This document shows positions 43,135 to 54,866 of a DNA stretch of 64,000 nt, piece by piece. The first letter of the stretch is position 1. Every line of letters starts with the position of its first letter. This DNA comes from Nitrincola sp. A-D6 (lineage in GTDB: Bacteria; Pseudomonadota; Gammaproteobacteria; Pseudomonadales; Balneatricaceae): positions 1-64,000 of the forward strand of contig NZ_JRLB01000097.1 in assembly GCF_000764495.1 (NCBI RefSeq), in the 5' to 3' direction. A program made the translations under genes and the position numbers. Below the pieces are notes generated by a model, which saw only the letters and a list, made by a program, of their open reading frames with translations, was not told where the DNA came from and ran no database searches.

Positions 43135-44608
43135 ATGGTTGGAATGCGCACACTTCTCACACTTAATTTTGATAACACTTATGCGGGTCTTCCCTCGCAC
43201 TGGTTTCAGCGCACAGAGCCCAAGGCATTAAAAAACGCTCACTTAATCAGCTTTAATCCACGTGTAGCGGCCTACCTCGATCTGGACCCTTGTCAGACGC
43301 ATCCGCAAGACCTGGCCAGTTTCTTTGGCGGAGAAAAAGTCCTGCCTGGCGCCGAACCCCTGGCGATGAAATACACCGGGCATCAGTTTGGTCATTACAA
43401 TCCGGATCTGGGTGATGGTCGCGGGTTGCTACTGGGTGAAGTGGTAAACAATAAGGGCCAGCGTTGGGACTTGCATCTGAAAGGCTCAGGACAAACGGCC
43501 TACTCACGTTTTGGTGATGGTCGTGCGGTGTTACGCTCCAGTATTCGTGAATACCTGGTCAGTGAAGCCATGTATGGACTGGGTATTCCCTCAACCGAAG
43601 CACTGTGTCTGGTCGGTAGCGAAGAGTATACCCCCCGGCTGGGTATGGAGCCTTGTGCCACACTGTTACGTGTGACCCCCTGTCATATTCGTTTTGGGCA
43701 TTTTGAATGGCTGTATTACAGCCGTCGTCACGATGAGCTCAAACAGCTTGCCGACTACTGTCTGAGACGTTTTTACCCCGAGTGCGTGGAAGCCGATCAA
43801 CCTATCTGGCCATGTTTGCAGAAATCATGGAGCGTACAGCCGGATGGTGGCACTCTGGCAAGCCTACGGTTTTGTACATGGTGTGTTGAATACCGACAAT
43901 ATGTCGATTCTCGGTGAAACCTTTGATTATGGACCTTATACTTTCCTGGATAGCTACGATCCGGATCATGTGGCCAACAATAATGATGATGGCGGACGTT
44001 ATGCCTTCTTTCGGCAGCCAGCGATTGTGCATTGGAATCTGGCCTGCCTGGCTCAGGCCCTTCTGCCACTGATCCCCAGAGAGGCTCTGGAAGCAGCCCT
44101 GGAAGGCTTTATGGAACGGGTGACCTTTCACCAGATGCGTCGTCAAAAAGCCCGCCTTGGCCTGCAAACCGAGCAGGCTGGTGATTCAGAGCTGGTTAGC
44201 CAACTCTGGCAGTTGTTTGAGCAGCAGAAGATCGACATTACGCGTTTTTTGAGCGCCCTGACAGAGTTATCAGTAGATCAACTTAATGCCGAAAAGTTAC
44301 AGGCGTTTACCCATACGGATACGCCGGCCTGGTCTCAGTGGTTTCAGGCCTATCAGCAACGCGTACAGCTGGAACCTGCCAGTGGGCCCATCCGACACCA
44401 GCAGATGCGATCGGTTAATCCCTATTATCTGCTGCGTAACTACATGGCGGAGGAGGCTATACGTGAAGCTACCCAGGGTGATTACCGGCTGGTGAATCAG
44501 TTGCTGCCAATCTTGCGTCATCCTTGCGAGTTACATACTCAAGCCGAGCGTTTTCTGGATTCACCACCGGATTGGGCAGGGTCTATCTGCCTGAGCTGCT
44601 CTTCCTGA
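43135..44608 (+). CDS. selO: Protein adenylyltransferase SelO (two frame lesions)
   Basis: SelO is a pseudokinase that transfers AMP to protein hydroxyls, linked to redox stress. Motifs: KYTGHQFGHYNPDLGDGRGLLLGEV, LHLKGSGQTAYSRFGDGRAVLRSSIREYL, VHGVLNTDNMSILGETFDYGPY, and the C-terminal SICLSCSS redox cysteine pair. The frame shifts at 43801-43802 (CCC to CC) and again near 43841-43843. Repair gives QPYLAMFAEIMERTA and MVALWQAYGFVHG and a protein of 491 residues. GGGAGA before the ATG at 43135 supports that start. Confidence 0.93.
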
Positions 44609-44692
44609 TTAAGAAAGTCGATAAATACAGCCACTTGCGCTAGAGTTGCCCTGAACGATCCATTAGACTTAAGGTTAACCACGGCGCGGGAC

Positions 44693-45391
44693 ATGGGCAT
44701 GTACTATCAGCAGACTTTTTTTCTGGAAAACTGGCTTAACATTTTGGCGCTGGTCTGGTTTTTGGTCTGTTTTAATGGCTATATGGCCTATGCCCGAGTG
44801 AAAAGCTACTCTACACCCTGTCTGGCGAGTGTCATGCATATCTACCGTACCGAGTGGATGCGGCGCATGCTGACACGCGACAATCGCATCGCCGATACCA
44901 CCGCCATCTCCAACCTTGAACGCAGTGTTTCATTTTTTGCCAGCACCACCATTCTGGTGATGGCCGGTATTCTGACGGTTATGAGTTCGACAGAGCAGGT
45001 GATCAACCTTATTGAAGATCTCCCTTTTGCCATGGCTGCGACCCGCAAGGAGTGGGAGTTGAAACTGTTGGTGATGTTGCTGTTGTTTGTCTATGCCTTC
45101 TTCAAGTTTACCTGGAGTTTACGTCAGTATGGCTTTGCCTCGGTCATGGTCGGCGGGGCACCTGCACCCGAAGAAGGGTTGGGTGAGCTTGAGATGGAGG
45201 CACACGCCGCACGTGTAGCCAAAATGACATCCATGGCCGCAAATAGTTTTAACCTGGGTTTACGTTCCTACTATTTCAGCATTGCCATACTCAGTTGGAT
45301 TATTAATCCCTGGTTATTCATGGTGTTGAGTGCCGTGATTGTGTTTGTGCTTTACCGTCGCGAATTCCGTTCTTCCACCCTGACAACCTGA
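44693..45391 (+). CDS. DUF599 family inner-membrane protein
   Basis: This is a 232-residue polytopic membrane protein matching the DUF599 family, of unknown function. It has four hydrophobic segments (about 13-32, 78-100, 118-135 and 200-222), the conserved WMRRMLTRDNRIADTTAISNLERSVSFFAST and FKFTWSLRQYGFASVMVGGAP. The region between the third and fourth segments is acidic. The frame is intact. The htpG promoter follows 60 bases downstream. Confidence 0.82.
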   Translation: MGMYYQQTFFLENWLNILALVWFLVCFNGYMAYARVKSYSTPCLASVMHIYRTEWMRRMLTRDNRIADTTAISNLERSVSFFASTTILVMAGILTVMSSTEQVINLIEDLPFAMAATRKEWELKLLVMLLLFVYAFFKFTWSLRQYGFASVMVGGAPAPEEGLGELEMEAHAARVAKMTSMAANSFNLGLRSYYFSIAILSWIINPWLFMVLSAVIVFVLYRREFRSSTLTT

Positions 45392-45450
45392 TGATGAGCT
45401 CTGAGTTGAACCGTCCGGTGATCTCTAACATCGATAATGGCACAAAATAA

Positions 45451-45478
45451 CTTGAAACTCTGAAAATTGCCCCTATAT
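45451..45478 (+). promoter_or_regulatory. Sigma-32-like (heat shock) promoter of htpG
   Basis: CTTGAAA (45451-45457), a 12-base spacer and CCCCTATAT (45470-45478) match the RpoH consensus except for an extra T in the -10 element. It lies about 60 bases before the htpG ATG. Confidence 0.75.
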
Positions 45479-45540
45479 CTCAGCCAGTGTGAAGGCATTC
45501 AGCTTGATGATTTTTCGTCAAACGTGAGTCTGAGGTACAA

Positions 45541-47456
45541 ATGAGTACAGAAACCCAGAAAGAAACACTTGGTTTTCAGACCGAGGTTAAGCAACTCCTG
45601 CACTTGATGGTGCATTCGCTTTACTCCAATAAAGAAATTTTCTTGCGTGAGTTGATCTCCAACGCCTCTGATGCAGCCGAAAAACTGCGTTTTGAAGCCC
45701 TGGAGAATGCTGATCTTTACGAAGGCGACTCCGACTTGAAAGTTCGGGTCAGCTTCGACAAAGATGCAAAAACCGTTACCATTGAAGACAATGGTATTGG
45801 TATGAACCGCGAAGAAGTGATTGAGCATCTGGCACAATTGCTAAATCCGGTACCGCCAGTTTCCTCTCACACCTGACCGGTGATCAATCCAAAGACAGTC
45901 AGCTGATTGGCCAGTTTGGTGTCGGTTTTTATTCCTCGTTTATCGTTGCGGATCAGGTGGATGTGTTTTCCCGTCGTGCGGGCGCCGCTGTGACTGACGC
46001 TGTGCATTGGTCATCACGAGGTGAGGGTGATTTTACTATTGAGCCGACTGAAAAAGCCGGACGTGGTACACGCATTGTGTTGCACCTGAAAGACGCTGAA
46101 TCTGAATTCGCGGATGGCTATCGCTTGCGTAGCCTGGTGCGCAAGTATTCTGACCATATCGCTTTCCCGGTGTTGATGGAAAAAGAAGCGGTGGAGCCTG
46201 AAGAAGGCGAAGAATCTGCTGAGGTTAAAGCACCTGAGTTTGAGTCTGTGAACAGTGCAACCGCCCTCTGGACACGCAGTAAAAGTGATCTGAACGACGC
46301 AGAGTATCAAGAGTTCTACAAGCATATTTCCCATGACTTTGCTGAGCCCTTGACCTGGTCACACAATAAGGTCGAAGGTAACCTGGAATACACCAGCTTG
46401 TTGTATCTGCCTGGCCATGCACCATTTGACCTGTGGAACCGTGAAGCGCCGCGTGGCCTGAAGTTATACGTGCAGCGTGTGTTCATTATGGATCAGGCTG
46501 ACCAGTTCCTGCCACTCTACTTGCGTTTCATCAAGGGTGTAGTTGACAGCAATAATCTGTCGCTGAACGTATCCCGCGAAATACTGCAGAAAGATCCGAA
46601 TGTCGACAAACTGCGCAGTGCATTGACCAAACGTGTGCTGGATATGCTCAGCAAACTGGCCAAAAATGATGCTGAAAAGTATGCCAGCTTCTGGAAAGAG
46701 TTCGGTCAGGTGATCAAAGAGGGGCCTGCAGAAGATTACGCCAACCGTGACAAAATTCTTAAGCTGTTGCGTTTTGCGTCTACCCATACCGGTAATGCCG
46801 AGCAAAGCGTAGGGTTTGAAGATTACGTGTCGCGCATGAAAGAAGGTCAGGAGAAGATTTTCTACGTGGTGGCCGACAACTACAACACCGCCAAAAACAG
46901 CCCGCACCTGGAAATCTTCCGCAAGAAAGGGATCGAAGTGCTGTTGCTGACAGACCGTATAGATGAATGGATGATGAGCCAGTTGTTCGACTTTGATGGT
47001 AAATCCTTCCAGGATGTCACCAAGGGCGAGTTGAATCTGGGCGAAGTGGAAACCGAAGAAGAGAAGCAGCAGCAGGAAGAAAGCGCTAAAGTATTGGAAG
47101 GGCTGTTGGAACGGCTCAAACCGGTACTGGACGCCAGAGTATCCGATATCCGTGTTACCCACCGTCTGACAGACTCACCGGCCTGTCTGGTACTGGGTGA
47201 CTACGATATGGGTGCACAGATGCGCCGCATCATGGAAGCTGCCGGTCAACCCGTACCGGAAAACAAGCCGATCTTCGAGCTCAATCCAGAGCATCCGCTC
47301 ATCACCAAGCTGGATCAGGAACCCGACGAAGCACGTTTTGCTGACCTGGCACTGGTGTTGTTTGATCAGGCCGACCTGGCAGCCGGTGGACAGCTGGATG
47401 ATCCAACCGCTTACATTGCACGCTTAAACAAGCTCCTGCTTGAACTAAGCGCCTAA
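45541..47456 (+). CDS. htpG: Chaperone HtpG (Hsp90; one frame lesion)
   Basis: HtpG is the bacterial Hsp90 ATP-dependent chaperone. The N-terminal ATPase domain shows [32 protein letters not shown] and [15 protein letters not shown]; the middle domain has YVQRVFIMD and LNVSREILQ; and a dimerisation domain is at the end. The frame breaks at 45831-45832 (CTGGGCACA to CTGGCACA); repair gives [22 protein letters not shown]. Repaired length is 638 residues. A sigma-32-like promoter precedes it and palindromic repeats follow directly after the stop. Confidence 0.96.
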
Positions 47457-47459
47457 TAA

Positions 47460-47603
47460 TGTAGGAGCCCGCTCTGTGGGAGCCCGGTCCCCGGGCGAAA
47501 AAAACCTTCGCTCGCAGAGCGAGCTCCTACAGGGGAGGTATTCTCTTGTAGGAGCCCGGTCTCCGGGCGAACAACCTCTTCGCTCGCAGAGCGAGCTCCT
47601 ACA
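47460..47603. repeat. REP/BIME-like palindromic repeats, inverted orientation
   Basis: A broken left arm (from 47460) runs into a nearly full unit ending at 47531, and a full unit lies at 47547-47603. Here the CCCGG-stem arm comes first and the CTCGC-stem arm second, the reverse orientation of the 9.5-kb copies. Confidence 0.92.
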
Positions 47604-47754
47604 GGGCGAAGACCTCTGCTTCAGCTTTTGTTCATTTCTATCTGCTATTCTGACCCAAGTGAAATATTCCGACTGAGTGGCCCGTCGCTATCGATTTGTT
47701 GCCCTGTCTGGTTTATCCTTTTGCTAAAACATTTCAACCTGTCAGGATATTCCT

Positions 47755-48060
47755 ATGAAAACAATAATTGCCCCCCTTTCTCTTGCTTTGCTTCTCGGCA
47801 GCAGCGCTGTAATGGCTGACGCTGAAATTGAAGGTATTGTTGACCGTCACTGTCAAGCTTGCCATGATGCAGGCTTAGCGGGGGCTCCAAAACTTGGAGA
47901 TGCCGCAAATTGGGCGCCACGAATTGCCACTGGTATTGAAGCCATGACCCAGACGGTTATATCCGGTAAAGGCGCTATGCCGCCAAAAGGGACTTGCTTT
48001 AACTGCACAGACGAGCAGCTACGAAGTGCTGTAGAAGTGTTGGTGGGTCGGGTGCAGTAA
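47755..48060 (+). CDS. Cytochrome c5 family protein
   Basis: This is a 101-residue periplasmic mono-haem cytochrome. A Sec signal peptide ends near VMADA (residue 22). The haem site is CQACH at 33-37, the likely methionine ligand M75 is in GAMPPKG, and a second cysteine pair C81/C84 in GTCFNC is the structural disulfide typical of cytochrome c5. It would carry electrons toward a terminal oxidase or reductase. The gene is 36 bases upstream of the PAS-GGDEF gene, so the two may be cotranscribed. Confidence 0.88.
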   Translation: MKTIIAPLSLALLLGSSAVMADAEIEGIVDRHCQACHDAGLAGAPKLGDAANWAPRIATGIEAMTQTVISGKGAMPPKGTCFNCTDEQLRSAVEVLVGRVQ

Positions 48061-48096
48061 TTTTCTGTCGAATATCACTACCTGAGAGAGTGTGTT

Positions 48097-48996
48097 ATGT
48101 CTGAGGAACAGAAACAAGTGACAGACTCATTTAATGCCTTATTGGCACTGACGTCTGATCTGGTATTTGTAATTGAAGATGAAACAGTCACTGTTGTGAG
48201 TCCAGGCGATGAAGACTGGTTGTTAGTCAGTGAATTGCCTGGAGAAACACTGGAAGATCTTTTCCCACAAGACTTTCTGACGCTGTTGCGTGGTTACATC
48301 AGAACAGCTCACGAGCAGAATCAGGTAGTGAAAACTGAGCTGGTTTTCCGTCCGGATCATCAGCATGCCTTTAAGGCACTGGGGCTAAAAGAGGTGATCT
48401 GGTTTCATAGCCGGATGATTGTTACAGACGATGATAGACTCATCTGGTCCTTGCGTAATATTAATGATCGTAAAAAACTTGAACGTCGTATCACCAGTCA
48501 AGCTCAGCGTGATCCACTGACTGGCGCCTACAACCGTCGCGCATTGATGCCGGTGCTGGAGCAGAACATAGCTCAGGCACAGCGATATGACGGTATTTGC
48601 AGTATGTTACTGATTGATATAGATGACTTCAGTGGTATTAACGATGAGCATAGTTGGGATGGCGGCGATCAACTGCTTCGGCATATAGTTACTGAGTTGC
48701 ACAGAATGAAGCGTACGGCCGATTTTCTGGCCCGTTTCAGTGATGACCAACTGGTGCTTTTTCTACCTGAAACCAATCATGATCAGGCTGTGCTGGCAGG
48801 AGAGCGTGTGCGCAGGCTGGCACATGACCTGGAGCTTCCCTTCGCATCTGGCAATATCAGTTGTACAGTGAGTGTGGGTGTTGCAACACTGGCAGGTATC
48901 GAAGACTCGTCTGAAGATATGCTTCGCCGGGTGATGGAAAACCTCGCCGTAGCGCGCCAGAGCGGCGGTAACCGCGTAGAAGGCGAATCCTTCTAA
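48097..48996 (+). CDS. PAS-like protein with degenerate GGDEF domain
   Basis: This 299-residue soluble protein has a PAS-like N-terminal half (about 10-125) and a GGDEF fold (about 135-295). The catalytic signature is replaced by SDDQL at 215-219, and the usual HGH near the metal site is HSW, so cyclase activity is unlikely. The RxxD motif R206-D209 stands at the normal I-site distance, suggesting it may still bind cyclic di-GMP as a receptor. This is inference from motif retention. It follows the cytochrome c5 gene closely; repeats lie just after the stop. Confidence 0.82.
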   Translation: MSEEQKQVTDSFNALLALTSDLVFVIEDETVTVVSPGDEDWLLVSELPGETLEDLFPQDFLTLLRGYIRTAHEQNQVVKTELVFRPDHQHAFKALGLKEVIWFHSRMIVTDDDRLIWSLRNINDRKKLERRITSQAQRDPLTGAYNRRALMPVLEQNIAQAQRYDGICSMLLIDIDDFSGINDEHSWDGGDQLLRHIVTELHRMKRTADFLARFSDDQLVLFLPETNHDQAVLAGERVRRLAHDLELPFASGNISCTVSVGVATLAGIEDSSEDMLRRVMENLAVARQSGGNRVEGESF

Positions 48997-49003
48997 TATT
49001 CCC

Positions 49004-49143
49004 TGTGGGAGCCCGCTCAGCGGGCGAAAGGTTTATCGCTCACAGAGTGAGCTCCCACAGGGTAGATCCTGTAGGAGCCCGGTCCCCGGGCGAATAAAGC
49101 AATCGCTCACAGAGTGAGCTCCTACAGAATAGAGCTCCTACAG
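49004..49143. repeat. REP/BIME-like palindromic repeats
   Basis: Full units lie at 49004-49059 (ends TGTGGGAGC/GCTCCCACA) and 49070-49126 (ends TGTAGGAGC/GCTCCTACA), with a GAGCTCCTACA fragment at 49131-49143 that overlaps the hisC stop codon. The outer ends co-vary within each unit. Confidence 0.92.
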
Positions 49144-50180
49144 CTTATCGATAAGCTGCGCCATCTCTGCATCAGTACCTATACTGATACGTAAAAACTG
49201 ATTAATCCCTGGCCGGGTGAAGTGCCGCACCAGGATTTTCTCAGCTCTCAAGGCTTGCATCATCTCCAAAGCATCCCGTTCCGGATGGGTGACAAAAATA
49301 AAGTTGGTTGCTGATGGTAGCACTTTGAATCCTTTGCCAGTCAATGCCGCCGTGGTGTGTTCACGGGTGTGCATGATGCGTTTGCAAACTTTTTTGAAAT
49401 AGACATCATCGGCAATAGATGCCGTGGCTGTTTCAATGGCGAGCATATCCAGTGGGTAAGAATTAAAGCTGTTTTTAACCCGCTCCAGTCCGGCGATCAG
49501 GTCGGGATGTCCAAATGCAGCGCCGACACGCATGCCAGCCAGTGAACGTGCCTTGGAAAAAGTATGTGTTACCAACAGGTTAGGGTAGCGTGCAATCAGG
49601 CCGATAGCAGTTTCTGCGCCAAAATCCACATAGGCCTCATCAACCAGTACCAGGCTATCCGGATGACGTTGTAATAACTGCTCAATGCGGTTGAGTGGCA
49701 GGGCGATACCTGTAGGTGCATTGGGATTGGCAAAAATGATCCCGCCATTTTCACGATCATAATCTTCGAGATTGATGCGGAACTCGCTATCCAGCGGAAT
49801 TTTTTCCGGCTCAATCTGTAATAGATCGCAATAGACTTCATAAAAACTGTAGGTGGTTTCTGGCATCAGCAGGGGTTTGTTGTGACGAAAAAACGCCATA
49901 AAGGCTAAGGCAGAACTTCATCGGAGCCATTGCCCAGAAAAATCTGCTCACTTTCCAGGCCGTGGTACTCAGCCAGTGCTGTTTTCAGCTTGCTGGCATC
50001 GGGATCGGGGTACAGGCGCAGCCTGTCGGTTGGAAAATCGTGCAGCACTTGCGTCACGCCAGGTGCTGGAGGGTAGGGGTTTTCATTGGTATTGAGCTTG
50101 ATCAGATCAAGCACTTTAGGCTGCTCACCCGGCGTATAAGGTACCAGGGAGCGGATGGCCGGGCTCCAGAATTTACTCAT
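49138..50180 (-). CDS. hisC: Histidinol-phosphate aminotransferase (one frame lesion)
   Basis: HisC is a PLP aminotransferase of histidine synthesis. Motifs: [65 protein letters not shown], and the PLP lysine in [17 protein letters not shown]. The frame breaks near 49911 (coding CTGGCC to CTGCC); repair gives [18 protein letters not shown] and 347 residues. The C-terminal DKL is followed by TAG supplied by the palindromic repeat. No other his genes are nearby, so an aromatic or second HisC role is possible. Confidence 0.9.
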
Positions 50181-50274
50181 GACAAATATTGCCCCAGATA
50201 AACTAAGCTTGGAAGGTGATTAATCGCTCAGTTTAACAGATCAAATATGTTCAGGGTAATAGCTAAGCCGTCGA

Positions 50275-50838
50275 CTACCGATCCAACGCACCCACATCCA
50301 GCATAGGTGCCGCATCAATGGTGTGCGCGCCGAGCATGGTGGCAATGCGCTCTAATGACGAGATCACCATCGATTGTTCCCACTCCCGCATCAGCTCAAA
50401 CTCCTGCACCAGTCTGTCCTGCAGTGTCGCGGGTGCTGATTCCAGTAGTACTAGTGCTTCGTCGGTCGGGTAGACCAGTACTTTGCGTTTGTCTTCCTGG
50501 CTGCGAACCCGGGTGACCTGGTGCTTCTTTTCCAGTCGGTCAAGAATGCTGGTAACCGTTGCCTGGGTCAGGTTCATCTCTTTTGCCAGAGCGCCCACTG
50601 TCATTGGACCCTGCATGCGCAGTGTCTGCATAGACATAAGTTGCGGCATGGTCAGGCCTGTGTCGCGGCTTAATTGCTTATCGTGAAGCTCAGCAGCACG
50701 GATAATCTGGCGCAGCAGCACCAATACATCCTGACTTTTCTGCATAAGTGTTTCCAGCTCTTTAGGGTTGCTGTCATAAAAGCCGCTCTTTGTATCGCTT
50801 TCATAAAGGTAATGCAAGTTGATAGTAATCACCCTCAT
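50275..50838 (-). CDS. ectR: MarR-family regulator EctR
   Basis: EctR-type MarR regulators repress ectoine synthesis genes. The 187-residue protein has a winged helix in its middle: MTVGALAKEMNLTQATVTSILDRLEKKHQVTRVRSQEDKRKVLVYPTDEA. A dimerisation helix follows in the C-terminal part. It is divergent from ectA with 166 bases between, the arrangement known for ectR. The start at 50838 is the first ATG; a poor ribosome binding site leaves a later start possible. The palindrome at 50845-50859 overlaps its leader and may serve autoregulation. Confidence 0.88.
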   Translation of the reverse strand: MRVITINLHYLYESDTKSGFYDSNPKELETLMQKSQDVLVLLRQIIRAAELHDKQLSRDTGLTMPQLMSMQTLRMQGPMTVGALAKEMNLTQATVTSILDRLEKKHQVTRVRSQEDKRKVLVYPTDEALVLLESAPATLQDRLVQEFELMREWEQSMVISSLERIATMLGAHTIDAAPMLDVGALDR

Positions 50839-50844
50839 TAATTA

Positions 50845-50859
50845 TATTGTAATGCAATA
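50845..50859. promoter_or_regulatory. Palindrome between ectR and ectA, candidate EctR operator
   Basis: TATTG-taatg-CAATA is a perfect inverted repeat inside a longer imperfect ATAT...ATAT palindrome, seven bases upstream of the ectR start. Size and AT content suit a MarR-family dimer. Confidence 0.45.
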
Positions 50860-50941
50860 CGATATATTATTTAGGGTTTAGATGCAAAAATGCGCTCATT
50901 TCGCCAGATATTAGCTTAGATAGGCTGTTTTTATGCTGGGG

Positions 50942-50971
50942 TTGAAACAATCTGTCGATGTGTTTTATAAT
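50942..50971 (+). promoter_or_regulatory. Sigma-70 promoter of ectABC-ask
   Basis: TTGAAA (50942-50947) and a perfect TATAAT (50966-50971) are 18 bases apart, 33 bases before the ectA start. Confidence 0.68.
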
Positions 50972-51004
50972 AGATCCATAGTAAAGCTAAATATAAAGGA
51001 CACT

Positions 51005-51513
51005 ATGGAAAGCGACACGAAACACTTTAGAAAACCCGTAGCAACAGATGGTCAGCCGCTCAATGCCTGATTAGTCGTTGCCCACCTTTGGACACTAACT
51101 CCACTTACTGCAACTTGCTGCAATGTACACATTTTGCAGATACCTCTATTGCCGTTGAGGATGCAGATGGCGCATTGGTTGGATTTATTTCCGGCTATAT
51201 TCCGCCTTCACGGCCAGATGCACTGTTTGTCTGGCAAGTGGCTGTCGACCCGACCTGTCGTGGCCAGAAACTGGCACAGCGGATGTTAACGGCGTTGATT
51301 GAGCGCTGCAGGGCAGAGCAGTCTATTGCTTACATTGAAACCACAATTACACCGGGTAATGCGGCATCTGAAGCCTTATTCAGCCGGGTGTACAGCGACC
51401 TGAAAGCACCACTGCAGAAGACAGTGCTGTTCAGTCGTAAAGAACATTTTGCCGGCCAACACGATGATGAAGTGTTGTGGCGTGGCGGTCCGATAGGTCA
51501 ACCACAGGCTTAA
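51005..51513 (+). CDS. ectA: Diaminobutyrate acetyltransferase EctA (one frame lesion)
   Basis: EctA acetylates diaminobutyrate in ectoine synthesis. ATG 51005 follows AAAGGA and opens MESDTKHFRKPVATDGQPLNA; one missing C at 51066-51067 (GCCCTG to GCCTG) leads into LISRCPPLDTNSTYCNLLQCTHF, the family N-terminus. GNAT motifs follow: FISGYIPPSRPDALFVWQVAV, the acetyl-CoA loop CRGQKLAQRML, and ETTITPGNAASEALF. Repaired length is 169 residues. It is the first gene of the ectABC-ask operon. Confidence 0.95.
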
Positions 51514-51546
51514 GCCTGGTTGCCAAACGAAGAAACTAATTAATAG

Positions 51547-52833
<1,287 letters not shown>

Positions 52834-52857
52834 TCATCAGAAAGTAAGGAATACATC

Positions 52858-53244
52858 GTGATAGTACGTACATTAAAAGAGTGTGAAGCATCAGAACGTT
52901 GCGTGAAAGCAGAAACCTGGAAAAGCGTCAGAATGCTGCTTAAAGATGACAAGATGGGATTCTCCTTCCATATCACCACCATCTTTAAAGGCACAGAAAC
53001 GCATATCTGGTATCAGAACCACCTGGAATCCGTGTACTGCATGAGTGGTTACGGTGAAGTGGAAACCCTGGCCGATGGCAAGGTGTATCCGATTGAGCCA
53101 GGTACGCTCTACATCCTGGATAAGCACGATGAACACCTGTTGCGTGCAACATCAGAAGACATGGTCATGGCCTGCGTGTTTAACCCGCCCCTCAGCGGTA
53201 AAGAGGTTCATGACGAAAACGGCGTTTACCCGCTGAGCGAGTAA
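52858..53244 (+). CDS. ectC: Ectoine synthase EctC
   Basis: EctC closes acetyl-diaminobutyrate into ectoine, a compatible solute. The 128-residue cupin starts at GTG ([20 protein letters not shown]) with AAGGA upstream. Core residues are visible in [41 protein letters not shown] and [24 protein letters not shown], including the metal-binding E, Y and H positions. No ectD hydroxylase follows, so hydroxyectoine is not expected from this cluster. Confidence 0.97.
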   Translation: MIVRTLKECEASERCVKAETWKSVRMLLKDDKMGFSFHITTIFKGTETHIWYQNHLESVYCMSGYGEVETLADGKVYPIEPGTLYILDKHDEHLLRATSEDMVMACVFNPPLSGKEVHDENGVYPLSE

Positions 53245-53267
53245 AAACGATCCGGACAGGAGTCACA

Positions 53268-54694
53268 ATGCACACAGTTGAAAAAATCGGCGGCACGTCA
53301 ATGAGCCGCTTCAACGAACTGATGGATACCATTTTAATTGGTAAGCGTCAGGGCGCTGCACTTTATAATAGAATCTTCGTGGTTTCAGCCTACGGTGGTA
53401 TTACCAACCTGTTGCTGGAACACAAGAAGACAGGCGAGCCGGGCGTGTATGCGCGGTTTGCCGAGGCTGAAAACGAAACCGCCTGGCAGGCCACACTGGA
53501 TCAGGTTCGCACGGCCATGCTGAGCAAAAATGCCGAGCTGTTTTCAGGAGATGACCTGATCAAGGCTGACAGTTTTATTCTTGAGCGCATTGAGGATGCC
53601 GCCAGCTGCATGGAAAATCTGCAGCAGCTTTGTACTCTGGGCCACTTTCAGTTAGAGGATCATCTGTTAAGGGTTCGCGAGATGCTGGCATCACTGGGCG
53701 AAACTCACAGTGCATTTAACTCGGTACTGGCACTGAACAATGCCGGTGTCAATGCATGTTTTATCGACTTGTCTGGCTGGCACCAGGATCATCCGCTGAG
53801 CTTTGATGAGATGATACTGCATCATTTCAAAGACATAGATCTAAGCTCGCAGCTGCCGATTGCCACAGGTTATGCCCATTGCAGTGAAGGGTTATGCGTA
53901 CCTTTGATCGCGGTTACAGTGAAATGACCTTCAGCAAGATTGCCACCCTGACCGGAGCGCATGAAGCCGTTATCCATAAGGAATATCACCTGAGCAGTGC
54001 CGATCCGGCCGTGGTCGGGTTGGATAAAATCGTCACCATAGGGCGTACCAACTATGATGTGGCCGACCAGCTTTCCAATCTGGGGATGGAAGCGATTCAT
54101 CCGAAAGCGGCTAAAGGGTTGCGTCAGAAAGGTATTCAATTGCGTATTAAAAATGCCTTTGAACCTGACCATTCCGGTACGGTTATCAGTAATGACTACT
54201 GTAGTGCCAAGCCCTGCGTCGAGATCATCGCCGGACGTCGCAATGTTTTTGCGATAGAAATTTTCGATCAGGATATGTTGGGTGACAGTAACTACGATAT
54301 CGAGCTGGCCAGATTGCTGCACCAGTTGAAGCTGTACATTGTCAATCGCGACTCTGATGCCAACAGTATCACCTATTATGTTTCAGGCACACGCAAGATG
54401 GTCAATCGTGCCGTGCGTCTGATCGGTGAAGCCTACAAGGGCGCTGAAGTTGATTTGACCAAAGTGGCGATTGTTTCAGCTATCGGCACAGATCTGAAAG
54501 TATCCGGCATACTCGCGAGAACAGTATCGGCCCTGGCAACTGCCAAAATCAGCATTCAGGCGTTGCATCAGTCGATGCGTCAGGTAGAAATGCAGTGCGT
54601 AGTGAATGAAAGCGACTACGAGAATGCCGTGAAAGCCCTTCACCATGCGCTTATAGAACAGGAAGACCACGGCGACGTGATTTGCGCCGCGTAG
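53268..54694 (+). CDS. ask: Aspartokinase of the ectoine cluster (one frame lesion)
   Basis: This specialised aspartokinase supplies aspartyl phosphate for ectoine synthesis. It starts MHTVEKIGGTSMSRFNEL with the kinase KxGGTS motif. The frame breaks at about 53892-53894, after ATGYAHCSEGL; one added base joins MRTFDRGYSEMTFSKIA, followed by HKEYHLSSADP and two ACT domains (VAIVSAIGTDLKVSGILARTVSAL). Repaired length is 475 residues, matching Ask_Ect proteins. It is the fourth gene of the operon, 23 bases after ectC. Palindromic repeats begin just after its stop. Confidence 0.95.
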
Positions 54695-54696
54695 CC

Positions 54697-54866
54697 TGTA
54701 GGAGCTCGCCTGTAGGAGCTCGCTCCGCGAGCGATTCGCCCGGAGACCGGGCTCCCACAAAAAAGCAGATCGCCCGGAGACCGGGCTCCCACAGACCGGG
54801 CTCCCACAGACCAGGCTCCCACAACATGGTGGGCACCACCTGTGGGAGCTCGCTCTGCGAGCGATT
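54697..54866. repeat. REP/BIME-like repeats with tandem truncated right arms
   Basis: A left fragment (from 54697), one full unit (54711-54759), then a right arm and two shorter right-arm copies in tandem (GACCGGGCTCCCACA and GACCAGGCTCCCACA, ending about 54823), and a lone left arm at 54841-54866. The stepwise shortened copies suggest replication slippage within the array. Confidence 0.9.

Noticed and set aside
43253-43507. Minus-strand open frame inside selO
   Set aside because: It overlaps strongly conserved SelO motifs on the plus strand and has no independent support.
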